DNA from: Hawksworthiomyces lignivorus
Lineage: Eukaryota; Ascomycota; Sordariomycetes; Ophiostomatales; Ophiostomataceae
Direction: 5' to 3'
Assembly (NCBI GenBank): GCA_002917075.1
Contig: NTMA01000010.1
Coordinates: forward strand, 248,001 to 312,000
Length of the DNA: 64,000 nt
Part shown: positions 9,356 to 18,566 of the stretch, one piece after another
Position numbering within the stretch: the first letter of the stretch is position 1
Layout: each line of letters begins with the position of its first letter
The notes under the pieces: generated by a model
What the model saw: the letters and a program-made list of their open reading frames with translations, nothing else
What the model was told of the DNA's origin: nothing
Database searches by the model: none
Made by a program: the position numbers and the translations under genes

Positions 9356-11026
9356 ATGGCGCCTCCTCAGGCGGGTGGCCCTGCCGCGGGTGGCAGCAGC
9401 AGCAACAACAACAGCGCCGCGAATGTTGCTGCTGCCATAGCGGCGGCCAAGAAGGAGAAGCGCGCAGCTGCGGCTGCAGCGTCCATGGCGCCGCGCATGC
9501 AGAGCCAGGTGCAGAAGTGGGCGAAGATGACGGCCGAGCTCGTGGGCGAGCGCGGCGAGGGCGACGACGAGGGCTACGGAGACGGAGCAGGCGTGCCCGA
9601 GGACCAGCGCGATGCGGGACGACGCCCGAAGAAGAAGATCAAAAAGGCCGCCAAGGACGCGGCAGCCCAGCAGTCCTCCTCGGCGAAGCTTGCCGCGCAG
9701 CATGCCAAGCTGCGCGCGCCCCACCGCCGCGACCGCTACGTGTCGTTTGCGACGGGGGTTGCTGGTGCTTCTGCGGCGTCCGCGTCTTCGACTCCGCCGA
9801 CCTGCCTGCTGTGCCTAGTCCGCTTCGACACCCGCCAGCAGCTGCGCGACCACGAAGCGCTGTCGACCCACCACCGGCGGCGGCTGCGGGACGGCGCTGC
9901 GCGGCGTGCCGCTCTGCAGCGGTATGCCAAGGTGGCCGAGACGGCCGCGGCAGAAGCGGCCGACGGCAGCGACAGCAAGATCCCTCCTCCTACGAGCGCG
10001 GCGCGGCCGCCCACGCACATCAAGCGGCTGCCCCGTCGCCGCGGCGACCTGGCCCCCACCTACACATCCTACGCGGCGCCATTTGCTCTGCCGGCCGTCA
10101 GCAAGGGCGACGCAGACGGCGCAGACGGCGCAGACAAGGCAGACAACGACGGCGGCCGCGCCGCCTACTACCACTGCTGTCTGCTCTGCCGCCGCCGCTT
10201 CCGCCGCCGAGCTGCCCTGCGCCTGCACGAGCGCGAGAGCGCCCTGCACCGGGCGCGGACACGCGACCCGGCGGCAGTCGCGGCGGCAGTCGCGGCAGTG
10301 AATGCGGCGGCGGCCGAGGCGGCAGCGGAGCGCGAGGCGGCGACGAGCAAGGACGCAGATGCGGCAGGAGGGGCGGTGGACAGCACGCCCGCCGCCGCCG
10401 CCGCCGCCGCCGCCGCCCGCCTACTTCTTCCACCTCTGCACCGCCCTCTCCTCCGCATGCGGCCAGCCACCGGCCTCACGGCGTCCGGCTCGACAGCTCA
10501 GTACCGCGACCGCGCGCGGGAGCGGCGGCTGGCATTTGGTCCGCTCGGTGCGGCTGGCAGTGGCGGCGGCAAGCGCGGTGCACCGGCAGCCGGGGCGTCT
10601 GGCGAAGCAGCAGCAGCAGCCAGCGCCGGCCGGTCTGCCCCTGCGCCTGCGCCCGCCTCCAAGGGCGCTGCTCTGCTCAGCAAGATGGGCTGGACGGCCG
10701 GCCAGGGCCTGGGCGCCACCGGCGCCGGCCGCACAGAGGCCATCGCCCCCGCCGTGTACCGGTCGGGCGTCGGCCTCGGCGCGCAGGGCGGCAAGCTGGG
10801 CGACGCGGCAGACGTGGCCGCCCGGCGCACAGAGAGCCGCTACACGGATTTTGTGGAGCAGACGCAGGAGCTGGCGCGGCAGCGGTTTTTGGAGCTGGAC
10901 CGCGCAGAGGCGCAACAAGCGCTAGTCTCCGCCGAGGGGCCAGCACCAGATGATAAGGAAACAGAGAATGCCGGGCAAGATGGCAGCGACGGTCATGGAG
11001 CCCGCATAAAGAAAGAGATTTCTTGA
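9356..11026 (+). CDS. C2H2 zinc-finger and G-patch domain protein (RBM5/RBM10-related, probable splicing role)
   Basis: Single exon, 556 aa, starting at the first ATG. N-terminal region: Ala/Lys-rich with QSQVQKWAKMTAELVGE, a conserved segment in fungal members. Two C2H2 fingers are visible: about residues 150-173 (CLLCLVRFDTRQQLRDHEALSTHH) in part degenerate, and about 274-298 (CLLCRRRFRRRAALRLHERESALH). A RDRARERR segment precedes the G-patch at about 437-480 (SKMGWTAGQGLGATGAGRTE), followed by the GVGLGAQGGKLGDA and YTDFVEQTQELARQRF tail. This order matches the C-terminal half of RBM5/RBM10-type splicing factors; no RRM is seen. G-patch proteins bind RNA or activate DEAH helicases in the nucleus. 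The coding sequence is extremely GC-rich with Ala runs (GCC repeats near 10386-10418), which also creates long spurious frames on both strands. Confidence 0.85.
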   Translation: MAPPQAGGPAAGGSSSNNNSAANVAAAIAAAKKEKRAAAAAASMAPRMQSQVQKWAKMTAELVGERGEGDDEGYGDGAGVPEDQRDAGRRPKKKIKKAAKDAAAQQSSSAKLAAQHAKLRAPHRRDRYVSFATGVAGASAASASSTPPTCLLCLVRFDTRQQLRDHEALSTHHRRRLRDGAARRAALQRYAKVAETAAAEAADGSDSKIPPPTSAARPPTHIKRLPRRRGDLAPTYTSYAAPFALPAVSKGDADGADGADKADNDGGRAAYYHCCLLCRRRFRRRAALRLHERESALHRARTRDPAAVAAAVAAVNAAAAEAAAEREAATSKDADAAGGAVDSTPAAAAAAAAARLLLPPLHRPLLRMRPATGLTASGSTAQYRDRARERRLAFGPLGAAGSGGGKRGAPAAGASGEAAAAASAGRSAPAPAPASKGAALLSKMGWTAGQGLGATGAGRTEAIAPAVYRSGVGLGAQGGKLGDAADVAARRTESRYTDFVEQTQELARQRFLELDRAEAQQALVSAEGPAPDDKETENAGQDGSDGHGARIKKEIS

Positions 11027-11425
11027 GACGAAGAAAAAGGCACATCATAGGGTGAATAGTACCTACGTACTTCACAAAGACGCCGAACTTTTATATGAAT
11101 ACTGCAGACGTTTCTCAGGAATCGACTTGCGCGCATGATATAACCTCCTAGAAGCACTTTACAGCTCAACTTCGATTAGAAACTATGAATAAAATGTCAA
11201 AGGGGTGAAAACACCCCCGTACATCTCAAAAAGCCTACCCCTTCTGCGAGGGGCCTTCGTCTACAGGCGGATTCGTTCTGTTTTCGAAATTGCTTACCCA
11301 GCCTGGGCCGTGCATTAGCAAAATAATATGTTGACAACTATATACATTAAAAAAATCAAAGCGAATGCAATAACCGCTGTAGATCTAGCAAAAACAATGG
11401 ATATAATGGAAATAGACACAGGCAC
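11027..11425. other. Intergenic, convergent 3' flanks
   Basis: 399 bp between the stop codons of the G-patch and aspartic protease genes. It contains a CACCCCCGTA...GCCTACCCCTTC C-rich patch and no gene. Confidence 0.6.
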
Positions 11426-13048
11426 TTATCCAATGACAAGCGCCGCGCCGACAAAAGAAAACAGGCACGCAATACTGGCAACAGCAAAGAACCCAGAGTC
11501 CAGGCTGCGGGCTGGTGATGGCCCAGCAGCACTCGAGCTTGTTGCTTTGGGCGTTGCTGTGACAGTTACTGTTCCAGCACCTCCTTCGCTGCCGCCTGAG
11601 CCGCCACCTGAGCTGGTGCTAGTCGCTGTGGCGGCAGCAGTCTCTTGGCTCTTCACGCCGGTCAGGGACGGTATGCCGGAATCCGAGGCCTGCAGCTCGA
11701 CAATATTGGACGACGAGCTGTTGAGATTAGCTGGTGCCAATGCAATCTGATTGTGCGACAAGTCGTAGACGGCGTAGGCAGAGCGCAAAAAGGTATCGCC
11801 GAGCAGAGCGAAGTCGCTCGTGACAGACTCCGACGAGCCCACTGGAGCCGTATCCATGTTCTGGAAGCCAAACAGGCAGGTGTTCTCGAAGGGGACGTTG
11901 CTTGGAATCTGGTCCTGCACGTCGGCGAAAACGTTCAACACGATCTGAGAGGCGGGAACCGTGATAGTGGCGTTCTTGCCTAGAGTGAACGAGACGGTCA
12001 AGTCGGACGGCGTGTTGCAATCAATAAATGTGTAGCCAGTCTCGATGTTGTCAGTATAGGCGCCAACAGCAGCAAAGAAAGAATCGGCAATGCTGTTGGG
12101 GAGGAAGGACAGAGTTGTTCCAGAATCCAGAATAGCAGCGACCGGTTGAAATGAGACGGCCTTCTCAGAACCGCCGGAGACTTGCATGCTATTAAGCTCA
12201 ACCGCGAACGTAGAGTAGCTTGAATTGCCGCCTACTACCGTCTGCAAGATGGGCATCGAAATGAGAGAGCCGATAAATTTGTCCGTGTCGACACCGCCAA
12301 AGAGTATGGAACCAGACGGGGAACGGTAGTCATTGAGATAGAGGCTGAACGCCATGGACGAAATCAAGCCCTCGTTCTTAAACTGCTCTATCAAGCCGGG
12401 GTATGTCTTTGTCGTGGACTCGCTCGCTGAGAAACTGACACCAATCACACCAGTACCGCGAACTGTGTCTGTAGCCAAGCCCATCTGCAGAGACTCAATA
12501 GAGGCACCACCAATGCCAAAGGTATCAGAAAAATAGTCGCCGCTGGCGCCAGTGCCGTCGACGTAGGTGATGTCGAAACCATCTTTGGTGACTAGCTCGT
12601 AAGTTTTGCTGTTGGAAGGGTTGTCTTTTGAACATGTTAGTACACAATGAAGAGCAGAGACATACCCTCCCCATTTCCCCCAATTCTCTGCATCAATCAA
12701 CTTACAGGTGTCTCCGCAGGAGTCCCCATCTTGCTCTTGCAATCTGCGGCTGGTGCAGAGATTCGCATTGTAAGCGACAACCCAGACGTCGCTGCTGCCG
12801 GTGTCGATGACCAGCAGCTGTGGTTGCGGAGGAGTACCGACTGTCACGGTAGCATAGTATGCGCCGCCCGTAACATTGTTGACGAGGTTCTGAACGTAGG
12901 TGTTTGACGAGCCGGATGCCCGCCTTGATATGGGATTCAACCAGCCTGGTTGGCCCGTTATTTTTTGTATGCCGAACTCTACAACATTCGCAGCTGTCGC
13001 CACAGAAGCTATCAGCGCCAGCGGCCCCAGGATCATTATGCGCTTCAT
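11426..13048 (-). CDS. Secreted, probably GPI-anchored pepsin-type aspartic protease (yapsin-like)
   Basis: Two exons, 13048-12706 and 12624-11426, giving 513 aa. The 81 bp intron has donor GTAAGT, an exact TACTAAC branch site and acceptor AAAG, and its removal produces the continuous CGDTYNPSNSKTYE family segment. The intron is a multiple of three and has no stop, so the unspliced frame reads through as 540 aa. Features: signal peptide (residues 1-19), propeptide, first active-site triad D82-TGSSDVW, second D281-SGTTLSFLP, lobe-typical GVIGVSFS and FALLGDTFLRSAYAVYDL, then a Ser/Thr/Gly-rich stalk and a C-terminal hydrophobic segment (FFAVASIACLFSFVGAALVIG) fitting GPI attachment. It would act at the plasma membrane or wall, processing proteins. 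Substrate is unknown. Length fits GPI aspartic proteases. Confidence 0.93.
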   Translation of the reverse strand: MKRIMILGPLALIASVATAANVVEFGIQKITGQPGWLNPISRRASGSSNTYVQNLVNNVTGGAYYATVTVGTPPQPQLLVIDTGSSDVWVVAYNANLCTSRRLQEQDGDSCGDTCKLIDAENWGKWGGYVSALHCVLTCSKDNPSNSKTYELVTKDGFDITYVDGTGASGDYFSDTFGIGGASIESLQMGLATDTVRGTGVIGVSFSASESTTKTYPGLIEQFKNEGLISSMAFSLYLNDYRSPSGSILFGGVDTDKFIGSLISMPILQTVVGGNSSYSTFAVELNSMQVSGGSEKAVSFQPVAAILDSGTTLSFLPNSIADSFFAAVGAYTDNIETGYTFIDCNTPSDLTVSFTLGKNATITVPASQIVLNVFADVQDQIPSNVPFENTCLFGFQNMDTAPVGSSESVTSDFALLGDTFLRSAYAVYDLSHNQIALAPANLNSSSSNIVELQASDSGIPSLTGVKSQETAAATATSTSSGGGSGGSEGGAGTVTVTATPKATSSSAAGPSPARSLDSGFFAVASIACLFSFVGAALVIG

Positions 13049-13696
13049 TTTTCAGGAGCAGGCCGAAGTCGGGAGAAGAGGTGCAAGGTGCAAGGTAAAA
13101 GATTCGCGGGATTAAAGAATGGCGGCAGATTCGCGCAAGCTGCTCAGAACTGCCCCGTTTCCCTCTCCGATCCGCTCAGCACGAGAACGGCCGAGAGAAA
13201 GAAACCACGAAAAGAAGAGAAGAGGGGGAATACCCCAAGGGCCGATGAGACTCGAAAGGAAAATAATAGGAGGACAAGAAAAGATTGTTCAAGGCTGAGA
13301 ACGTATTCCGCAAATACGCATCAAAATATACTGGGAGGTCTACGGAGTCCCAACTTTTAAATAAGGGGAGGGGGTGGGACCGAAAACGAGGCGAGGAGCT
13401 GAAAGACAGAAAACTGTGGAGAACTGGGGGATAGCAGAAGGGAGCTGCCAAGACAAAGAAGCTAGAGGCGAGACTGAGGAGACCCTGTGGCGATTCCCTG
13501 GTTTTTTTTAGATCTCTTTGTCAATAGGTGTCGATCGCACGAAGTGATTTTGTTATCGATGTTTTCTCGTCCCCTGGCTTGCAGGCTAGGAGTTTGTTGA
13601 CATCAGTTATTATGGCGGGCTATACATTAAAGACCAGCGGCACAAAACGCCAGTGCCCAGAGACGCGGAAATGAGCCAGGGAACCCAACGCGGGAA

Positions 13697-13727
13697 GGTG
13701 CGAACTGGGTGCGAACAGGGTGCGAAC
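13697..13727. repeat. Three tandem GGTGCGAAC words, 11 bp period
   Basis: Exact 9 bp words start at 13697, 13708 and 13719. The period is about one helical turn. No function is known. Confidence 0.8.
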
Positions 13728-14115
13728 AACGAATTACAAAAAGCGGAAGGGACTGGACGTGGAAAGCCCATTAAGGAAACAGCAAAAGACAGTCAGGTAT
13801 GTCGGATAAGAATATATTGGCCAACCGTCATCTACCAGGAAAAAGGAATCAGAATTGTGAATGCCAATTAATAATGGCCGTTTATTCTGATTCCATTTTT
13901 GGCAGCCGGTTGAAGATAAAAATACAATTTTCGCACAAAGACAGACCGACAACATAAGTGCCACATAGCTAGCTGGGCACAAAGAGAATGCACACGGCTG
14001 ACTTAACCCCCTGCAGACAAGCGGCTCTTCAAGCTACGACTAATTGTGGCCATGCACCTTTTCCCTATCTTCGTTCAAAGTACTTGAGCCTCTAAAGTCG
14101 ACTTGTACAGCGAAC

Positions 14116-14118
<3 letters not shown>

Positions 14119-14149
<31 letters not shown>
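14119..14149. repeat. (GA)n microsatellite
   Basis: 31 bp of uninterrupted GA followed by a purine-rich GGAGAAAGGGGGGGG stretch. Non-coding. Confidence 0.95.
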
Positions 14150-14153
<4 letters not shown>

Positions 14154-15247
14154 AAGGGGGGGGGAAGAGTAGGAGAACCTGCCAGAATTCGTATGCGAGA
14201 AGAGCGTGAAAAACGTGGATGCTGTTACAGGTCCTTTGAAGCTGACGGTAGGGCGGTAACTAGCGTAGAACTTGCATTATCGCACGACGTCCGAATGTAG
14301 GCACCAATTCTAGCTCTCAATCCACCAGGCCAGTCTTACTACCGAAGACGGCTAGCGTTCTCCTGCGGGTCCCTGTTTGCGTTGAATGAGTACGAGCACA
14401 ACACGCTTGCATGTAATAGTGGCTGGTCTGCTCGGCATCCACGCCCTCCTTGGTAGCCTATGAGCCGCTTGGCTTCCCTTTACCTGTGCCTTGCCAAGTC
14501 TTGGCAATCTTGGCTGGGTGCAGGGCGGGGATCGAGAAAATCTAACTGCAACTGGACCTGAACTAGGCGTGCGTTGGCGGATGAACTGCATCAAGCATCG
14601 TCGGGCATTTAGAATCTGCAGCCGACCATTTCGCTCATCTTCGAGCGTCGTCATCAATCGCCCGATTTCTCCAAGCGGCCACTTTGCCTTTTTTTCTTGC
14701 TTTTACTTTCTTTTTCCCTTCTTTTTCTTTTTTTCTTGTCAGGATGAGTAAACTTTAGTGCCAAGACCCGTTACAGGGAGACGTCGTATGTGGAGGATGG
14801 CTGTGCACCTTGGCAGAAGTCACTGTGCCAAACAAAGAAACGTACTGTCAAATGAACTGCGTTTGCAGCAATGCCTTTTTTATTAGTGCTGCTCAGTGGG
14901 CAATCTCTGAAATTCCACAGCGCAGTACTATCATCTATTTGATTCTCTACAAAGAAAGATGTGTTGATTGTACTCCGTAATATTATACACTCATAGTATG
15001 TATATAATCTTCACGGCGTAGCTACAGAGGTGTATCTTATCGGATATCGATAATTATTAGTCATCTTGATTTAAGCTTGATTGCTGCAATTCGTCATTCT
15101 CCGCTTTCATCGAGACCACCTGATTTTTCCCTCGGTTCTCTTCTCGGCTGTGTGTCGTCATCTGCCTGCATGAAGTTCAAACCGGTATAATTTTCCATCT
15201 AACTTGGAACACATCTAGATGCTGGCCCTATTTTGATTACCGTAAAT

Positions 15248-16534
15248 ATGGCGCGGGATAACCTTCCCTCGCTACTGTTGCTTCCGTCGCCGCCGGAGCC
15301 CGCAACCCGGCTGTCGTTGAGTGCCGCCTACCGACCGCCGCTAGAGATGGCACTGGCGAAGACAAAGAGTTCCACAAAATCAGCAACAGTCATTGTCGCC
15401 GTGGCAACCTCTTTTCTAAGCGGGCCCTCTCAAGACAGCAAGGCATTCACCTGGCCGGAGGCACAGTCCCTCCTTGCAAGCCTCTACACGATTATTGCCG
15501 TATTGTGCGAGAAGCTGGGTACTAGCACCGATGTCGACGGCGGGCCGGGCTCGGTAGACGCCCGGGTCGTCCTCTTGGACTACGACCGAGACCGGTCTTT
15601 TCCCGATTTCTTGCCTATTATTGAGCCGAATAATACAGCCATTATTGATCTGCCCTCATTCGCTGCCGCGTACCATCCGTGGAACCACATCTTCCACGTG
15701 CAAAGCGAAGCCGGCCTGCATTTCAACAACACGTACCTCAAATTTGCCCAGACGGTGCAGCGGATAACAGACGACCAGCTCGTCCCTGTGGCCGGGGGGC
15801 TGACGATGCGAATTGGCGAGGCCGGCCAAGGTGCTTCTTCATCAGGGACGATCACGCCGTCTAGGATCATGCACATTCCCACCCAGCTGCACAAAACCGT
15901 CTGCCTCGGCGGCACATTTGACCACCTGCACCCAGGCCACAAGCTGCTGCTGACGGCGGGCGCGCTGCTGCTGGACGTGCCGATCCCCTGGTCTAACCCG
16001 CCGTGCGAGTATATCATAGGCATTACGGGCGACGAGCTGCTGCGGAACAAGAAGTATGCCGAGTATGTTCAGTCGTGGGACGATCGGGCGCGGAGCGTAA
16101 TCTACTTTCTGGCGTCGATCCTCGATCTGTCGCGCAGCGGCTGGGAGGAAAAGATCGGCCCCGATATCGTGGAAAAGGATGGCGACTTTCAGGCCACCTT
16201 CCGCAACGGCTCCATTGTGCTGCAGTGCGTCCGCATTCGCGATCCCTTTGGTCCCACGATTACGCGGCAGGACATTGAGTGCCTGGTTGTCTCAAGCGAG
16301 ACGCGCTCGGGCGGCCAGGCGGTCAACGACAAGCGCGCGGCGCAGGGGTGGCTCCCGCTGGAGACCTTTGAAGTGGACGTGCTGAGCGCCGATGAGCTGG
16401 TCGCCGAGATGGCGGCTGGCGACCCGGAGGCCACTGGCCCAGCAGCCGTCGAGAATTTCGACGCCAAAATCAGCAGCACGGCAATACGGAGGCAGAAAGC
16501 CGAGTCGGCGGCAAAGCAAGCAGCGGGGGTGTGA
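15248..16534 (+). CDS. CAB4: Pantetheine-phosphate adenylyltransferase (coenzyme A biosynthesis)
   Basis: Single exon, 428 aa. The ATG at 15248 is chosen; an in-frame TTG at 15233 is the only earlier possibility. The catalytic nucleotidyltransferase domain starts near residue 218 with GGTFDHLHPGHKLLL, the HxGH-type adenylyl-transfer motif, followed by IIGITGDELLRNKKY, and ends with VNDKRAAQGWLPLETFEVDVL and KISSTAIRR, the region carrying the second nucleotide-binding motif. The N-terminal 200 residues are the fungal-type extension of this eukaryotic enzyme. It transfers AMP from ATP to 4'-phosphopantetheine to give dephospho-CoA, in the cytosol, as the penultimate step of CoA synthesis. It lies 531 bp upstream of ADE1 in the same orientation. 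No dephospho-CoA kinase domain is fused. Confidence 0.92.
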   Translation: MARDNLPSLLLLPSPPEPATRLSLSAAYRPPLEMALAKTKSSTKSATVIVAVATSFLSGPSQDSKAFTWPEAQSLLASLYTIIAVLCEKLGTSTDVDGGPGSVDARVVLLDYDRDRSFPDFLPIIEPNNTAIIDLPSFAAAYHPWNHIFHVQSEAGLHFNNTYLKFAQTVQRITDDQLVPVAGGLTMRIGEAGQGASSSGTITPSRIMHIPTQLHKTVCLGGTFDHLHPGHKLLLTAGALLLDVPIPWSNPPCEYIIGITGDELLRNKKYAEYVQSWDDRARSVIYFLASILDLSRSGWEEKIGPDIVEKDGDFQATFRNGSIVLQCVRIRDPFGPTITRQDIECLVVSSETRSGGQAVNDKRAAQGWLPLETFEVDVLSADELVAEMAAGDPEATGPAAVENFDAKISSTAIRRQKAESAAKQAAGV

Positions 16535-17065
16535 TACGTGAAGGAGTAAAGCAAATTACTGGCCCCCTTTGTAGACAGCACGTACATACGGCGTTGAGGG
16601 GTGGGAATGGCGGGGAAGAAGCGACAACTTACAATAACCATGCTACAGCATGTGAATGATTAGGTGTCTTTTGGCCTATGTACGATATGAACTGAATCTT
16701 TACACCGGTTCTGCATCCATATTGCTAAATACTTTTATTTGATGTGGAAACGCTTGCAGAGCTCGCCGTTAAATAGCGCTGCCGAAATGGTGGAAAACAA
16801 ACTCGGCAGCTACGTCAGTCACGCTAATACATCGGCATTCCTAGAGGGGCAAAAAAAAAAAAAATGAAAGACTGCATTGACTCAGCAGATTGAGTAACCT
16901 TATCCACAGCCTCGTGCTTTCTAGACTACCTTTCTCTAGTCAGGTTTCTTGTCTCTGTATATACATTCTTCATTGCTCAGTGCGACTTCTTGGATAATTG
17001 AGCTGCAGCCAGCGATTCACCTTGAAGCCATAGTACTTGTCACGGCGTCCAGTGACTGTCCCAAC
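16535..17065. promoter_or_regulatory. Intergenic: CAB4 3' flank and ADE1 promoter
   Basis: 531 bp, no gene. It contains an A14 tract (16851-16864), a TGACTCA site, and a CT-rich segment before the ADE1 start. Confidence 0.6.
16878..16884. promoter_or_regulatory. TGACTCA: Gcn4/CPC1 or Bas1-type site upstream of ADE1
   Basis: An exact TGACTCA palindrome lies 188 bp upstream of the ADE1 ATG. This is the binding consensus of Gcn4/CPC1/CpcA bZIP factors, and its TGACTC core is the Bas1 site of yeast ADE genes. Role here is inferred from the target gene. Confidence 0.5.
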
Positions 17066-18037
17066 ATGACGACAGCTGTCACGACCATTGACCTGCCGAA
17101 CCTCAAGAAGGTTGCTACTGGCAAGGTCCGGGAGATATTTATGGACGACGACGACAAGGACTCTCTTTTGTTCGTCGCCACCGACCGCATCTCTGCATAC
17201 GACGTCATCCTCGGCAATGGCGTACCAAAGAAGGCCGTCGTGCTCACGCAGCTGACTGACTTCTGGTTCCGCCTGCTGTCGCAGCCTGGCGCGCTCCCCG
17301 GCCAGACAAAGCCCCTGGCCACCCATCTGCTGTCGCTGTCGCCCGGCCCGACGGCGCGCCTGTCTGATGCGGAGCGCAGCCTCCTGCGCGGCCGCGTGAT
17401 GCGCGTCCGCCGGCTGCGCATGTTCCCCGTGGAGGCGATCGTCCGCGGGTACCTGGCCGGCTCCGCCTATGCCGAGTACTCGACCAAGGGCACCGTGCAC
17501 GGCGAGCCGGCCGACAGCACGCGCTTCCCGCCCGGCATGGTGCGGTGCCAGAAGCTGCCGGCGCCCGTGTACACGCCGTCGACCAAGGCGGAGCTGGGCG
17601 CGCACGACGAGAACATTACGCGCGAGCAGGCCGCCGCGCTGATCGGCAACCCGGCGCACGCCGCCCGCATCGAGGAGCTGGCGCTGGCCGTGTACTCGGC
17701 GGCAGCGGCGCACGCGCTGGAGCGGGGCGTCATCATCGCCGACACCAAGTTCGAGTTCGGCCTGGACGAGGCCACGGGCGAGGTCGTGCTCGCCGACGAG
17801 GTGCTGACGCCGGACTCATCGCGCTTCTGGCGGGCCGACCGCTACGAGCCCGGCCGCGAGCAGGACAGCCTGGACAAGCAGTTCCTGCGCGACTGGCTGG
17901 TGAAAGAGGGGCTCAAGGGAAAGGACGGTGTGTCCATGCCTGACGACGTCGTGCAGGCGACGTCGCAGCGGTACACGGAGGTGTTTGAGCGGCTGACGGG
18001 ACAGACCGTCGACGAGGCTCTCGCGAAGCTGGAGTAG
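17066..18037 (+). CDS. ADE1: Phosphoribosylaminoimidazole-succinocarboxamide (SAICAR) synthase
   Basis: Single exon, 323 aa. The first ATG in frame is at 17066; upstream frame extension uses only a TTG. Family motifs are clear: GKVREIF near the N-terminus (nucleotide-binding loop), FVATDRISAYDVILGNGVP, FPVEAIVRGYLAGSAY, and IIADTKFEFGLDE with the metal-binding acidic residues. The enzyme condenses CAIR with aspartate at the expense of ATP, step seven of de novo purine synthesis, in the cytosol. It is a stand-alone fungal-type enzyme, with no fused AIR carboxylase. Length is close to yeast Ade1. The upstream TGACTCA site fits general amino-acid or purine control. Confidence 0.96.
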   Translation: MTTAVTTIDLPNLKKVATGKVREIFMDDDDKDSLLFVATDRISAYDVILGNGVPKKAVVLTQLTDFWFRLLSQPGALPGQTKPLATHLLSLSPGPTARLSDAERSLLRGRVMRVRRLRMFPVEAIVRGYLAGSAYAEYSTKGTVHGEPADSTRFPPGMVRCQKLPAPVYTPSTKAELGAHDENITREQAAALIGNPAHAARIEELALAVYSAAAAHALERGVIIADTKFEFGLDEATGEVVLADEVLTPDSSRFWRADRYEPGREQDSLDKQFLRDWLVKEGLKGKDGVSMPDDVVQATSQRYTEVFERLTGQTVDEALAKLE

Positions 18038-18523
18038 GCGGGACGAGAGAGACCAGAGGGAGCAGAGGCCAATTTCTGCGCAAGATCCAGGCTCTCGCTC
18101 TCTTCTCCTTCCCTATTGTTTCTGTTGATTTTCGGAGGGGCTGAACCAGCTTGCGATGTATTCCAGACTATCACAAGCTGCTTTCCTTTTTGTTAATAAG
18201 AAATTGAGGCGTAGCATCGGCTTATCTAGACCACCTTCTAGGTCACGTCGGACGTATGAATCGCCTACAAAAATTAAACTAAAATATTTTAGATTTATCT
18301 GTTAGACCTGGCTTCAACCAACCCCTATGATCCTGCCCATTCTCTCACCAATTTCAGCCGCCGCGTGCGTCTCTATCGGATTGAAGAGTGCAGATGACGT
18401 TTACTATTTTCTCCTTTTGCTTGTCTTTTACTTCTGCATCAAGTTCTGTTCTACGAGAATTGGCTACAGAGCTGATGCAAATGGAAACCAGCTTAATCCG
18501 ATTACATTCTATGATGTATCACC

Positions 18524-18566
<43 letters not shown>

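Larger units (their letters stand above)
13049..15247. other. Intergenic: divergent upstream regions of protease and CAB4
   Basis: No gene is seen in 2.2 kb. It holds three tandem GGTGCGAAC words (13697-13727), a (GA)n microsatellite (14119-14149), a T/C-rich tract (14680-14740) and an imperfect palindrome TTATCGGATATCGATAA at 15037-15053 that includes GATA cores upstream of CAB4. TACGGAGT-type motifs lie at 13341 and 14971. Confidence 0.55.

Noticed and set aside
9517..10953. A 478-codon frame overlapping the G-patch gene in another frame
   Set aside because: Arg/Pro/Gly-rich translation typical of frame-shifted GC-rich coding DNA; the main frame has zinc-finger and G-patch motifs.
15233..15247. 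Upstream extension of CAB4 by five codons
   Set aside because: It starts with TTG; the first ATG at 15248 is the normal choice. The same reasoning removed non-ATG extensions of ADE1, the phosphodiesterase and the 607-aa gene.
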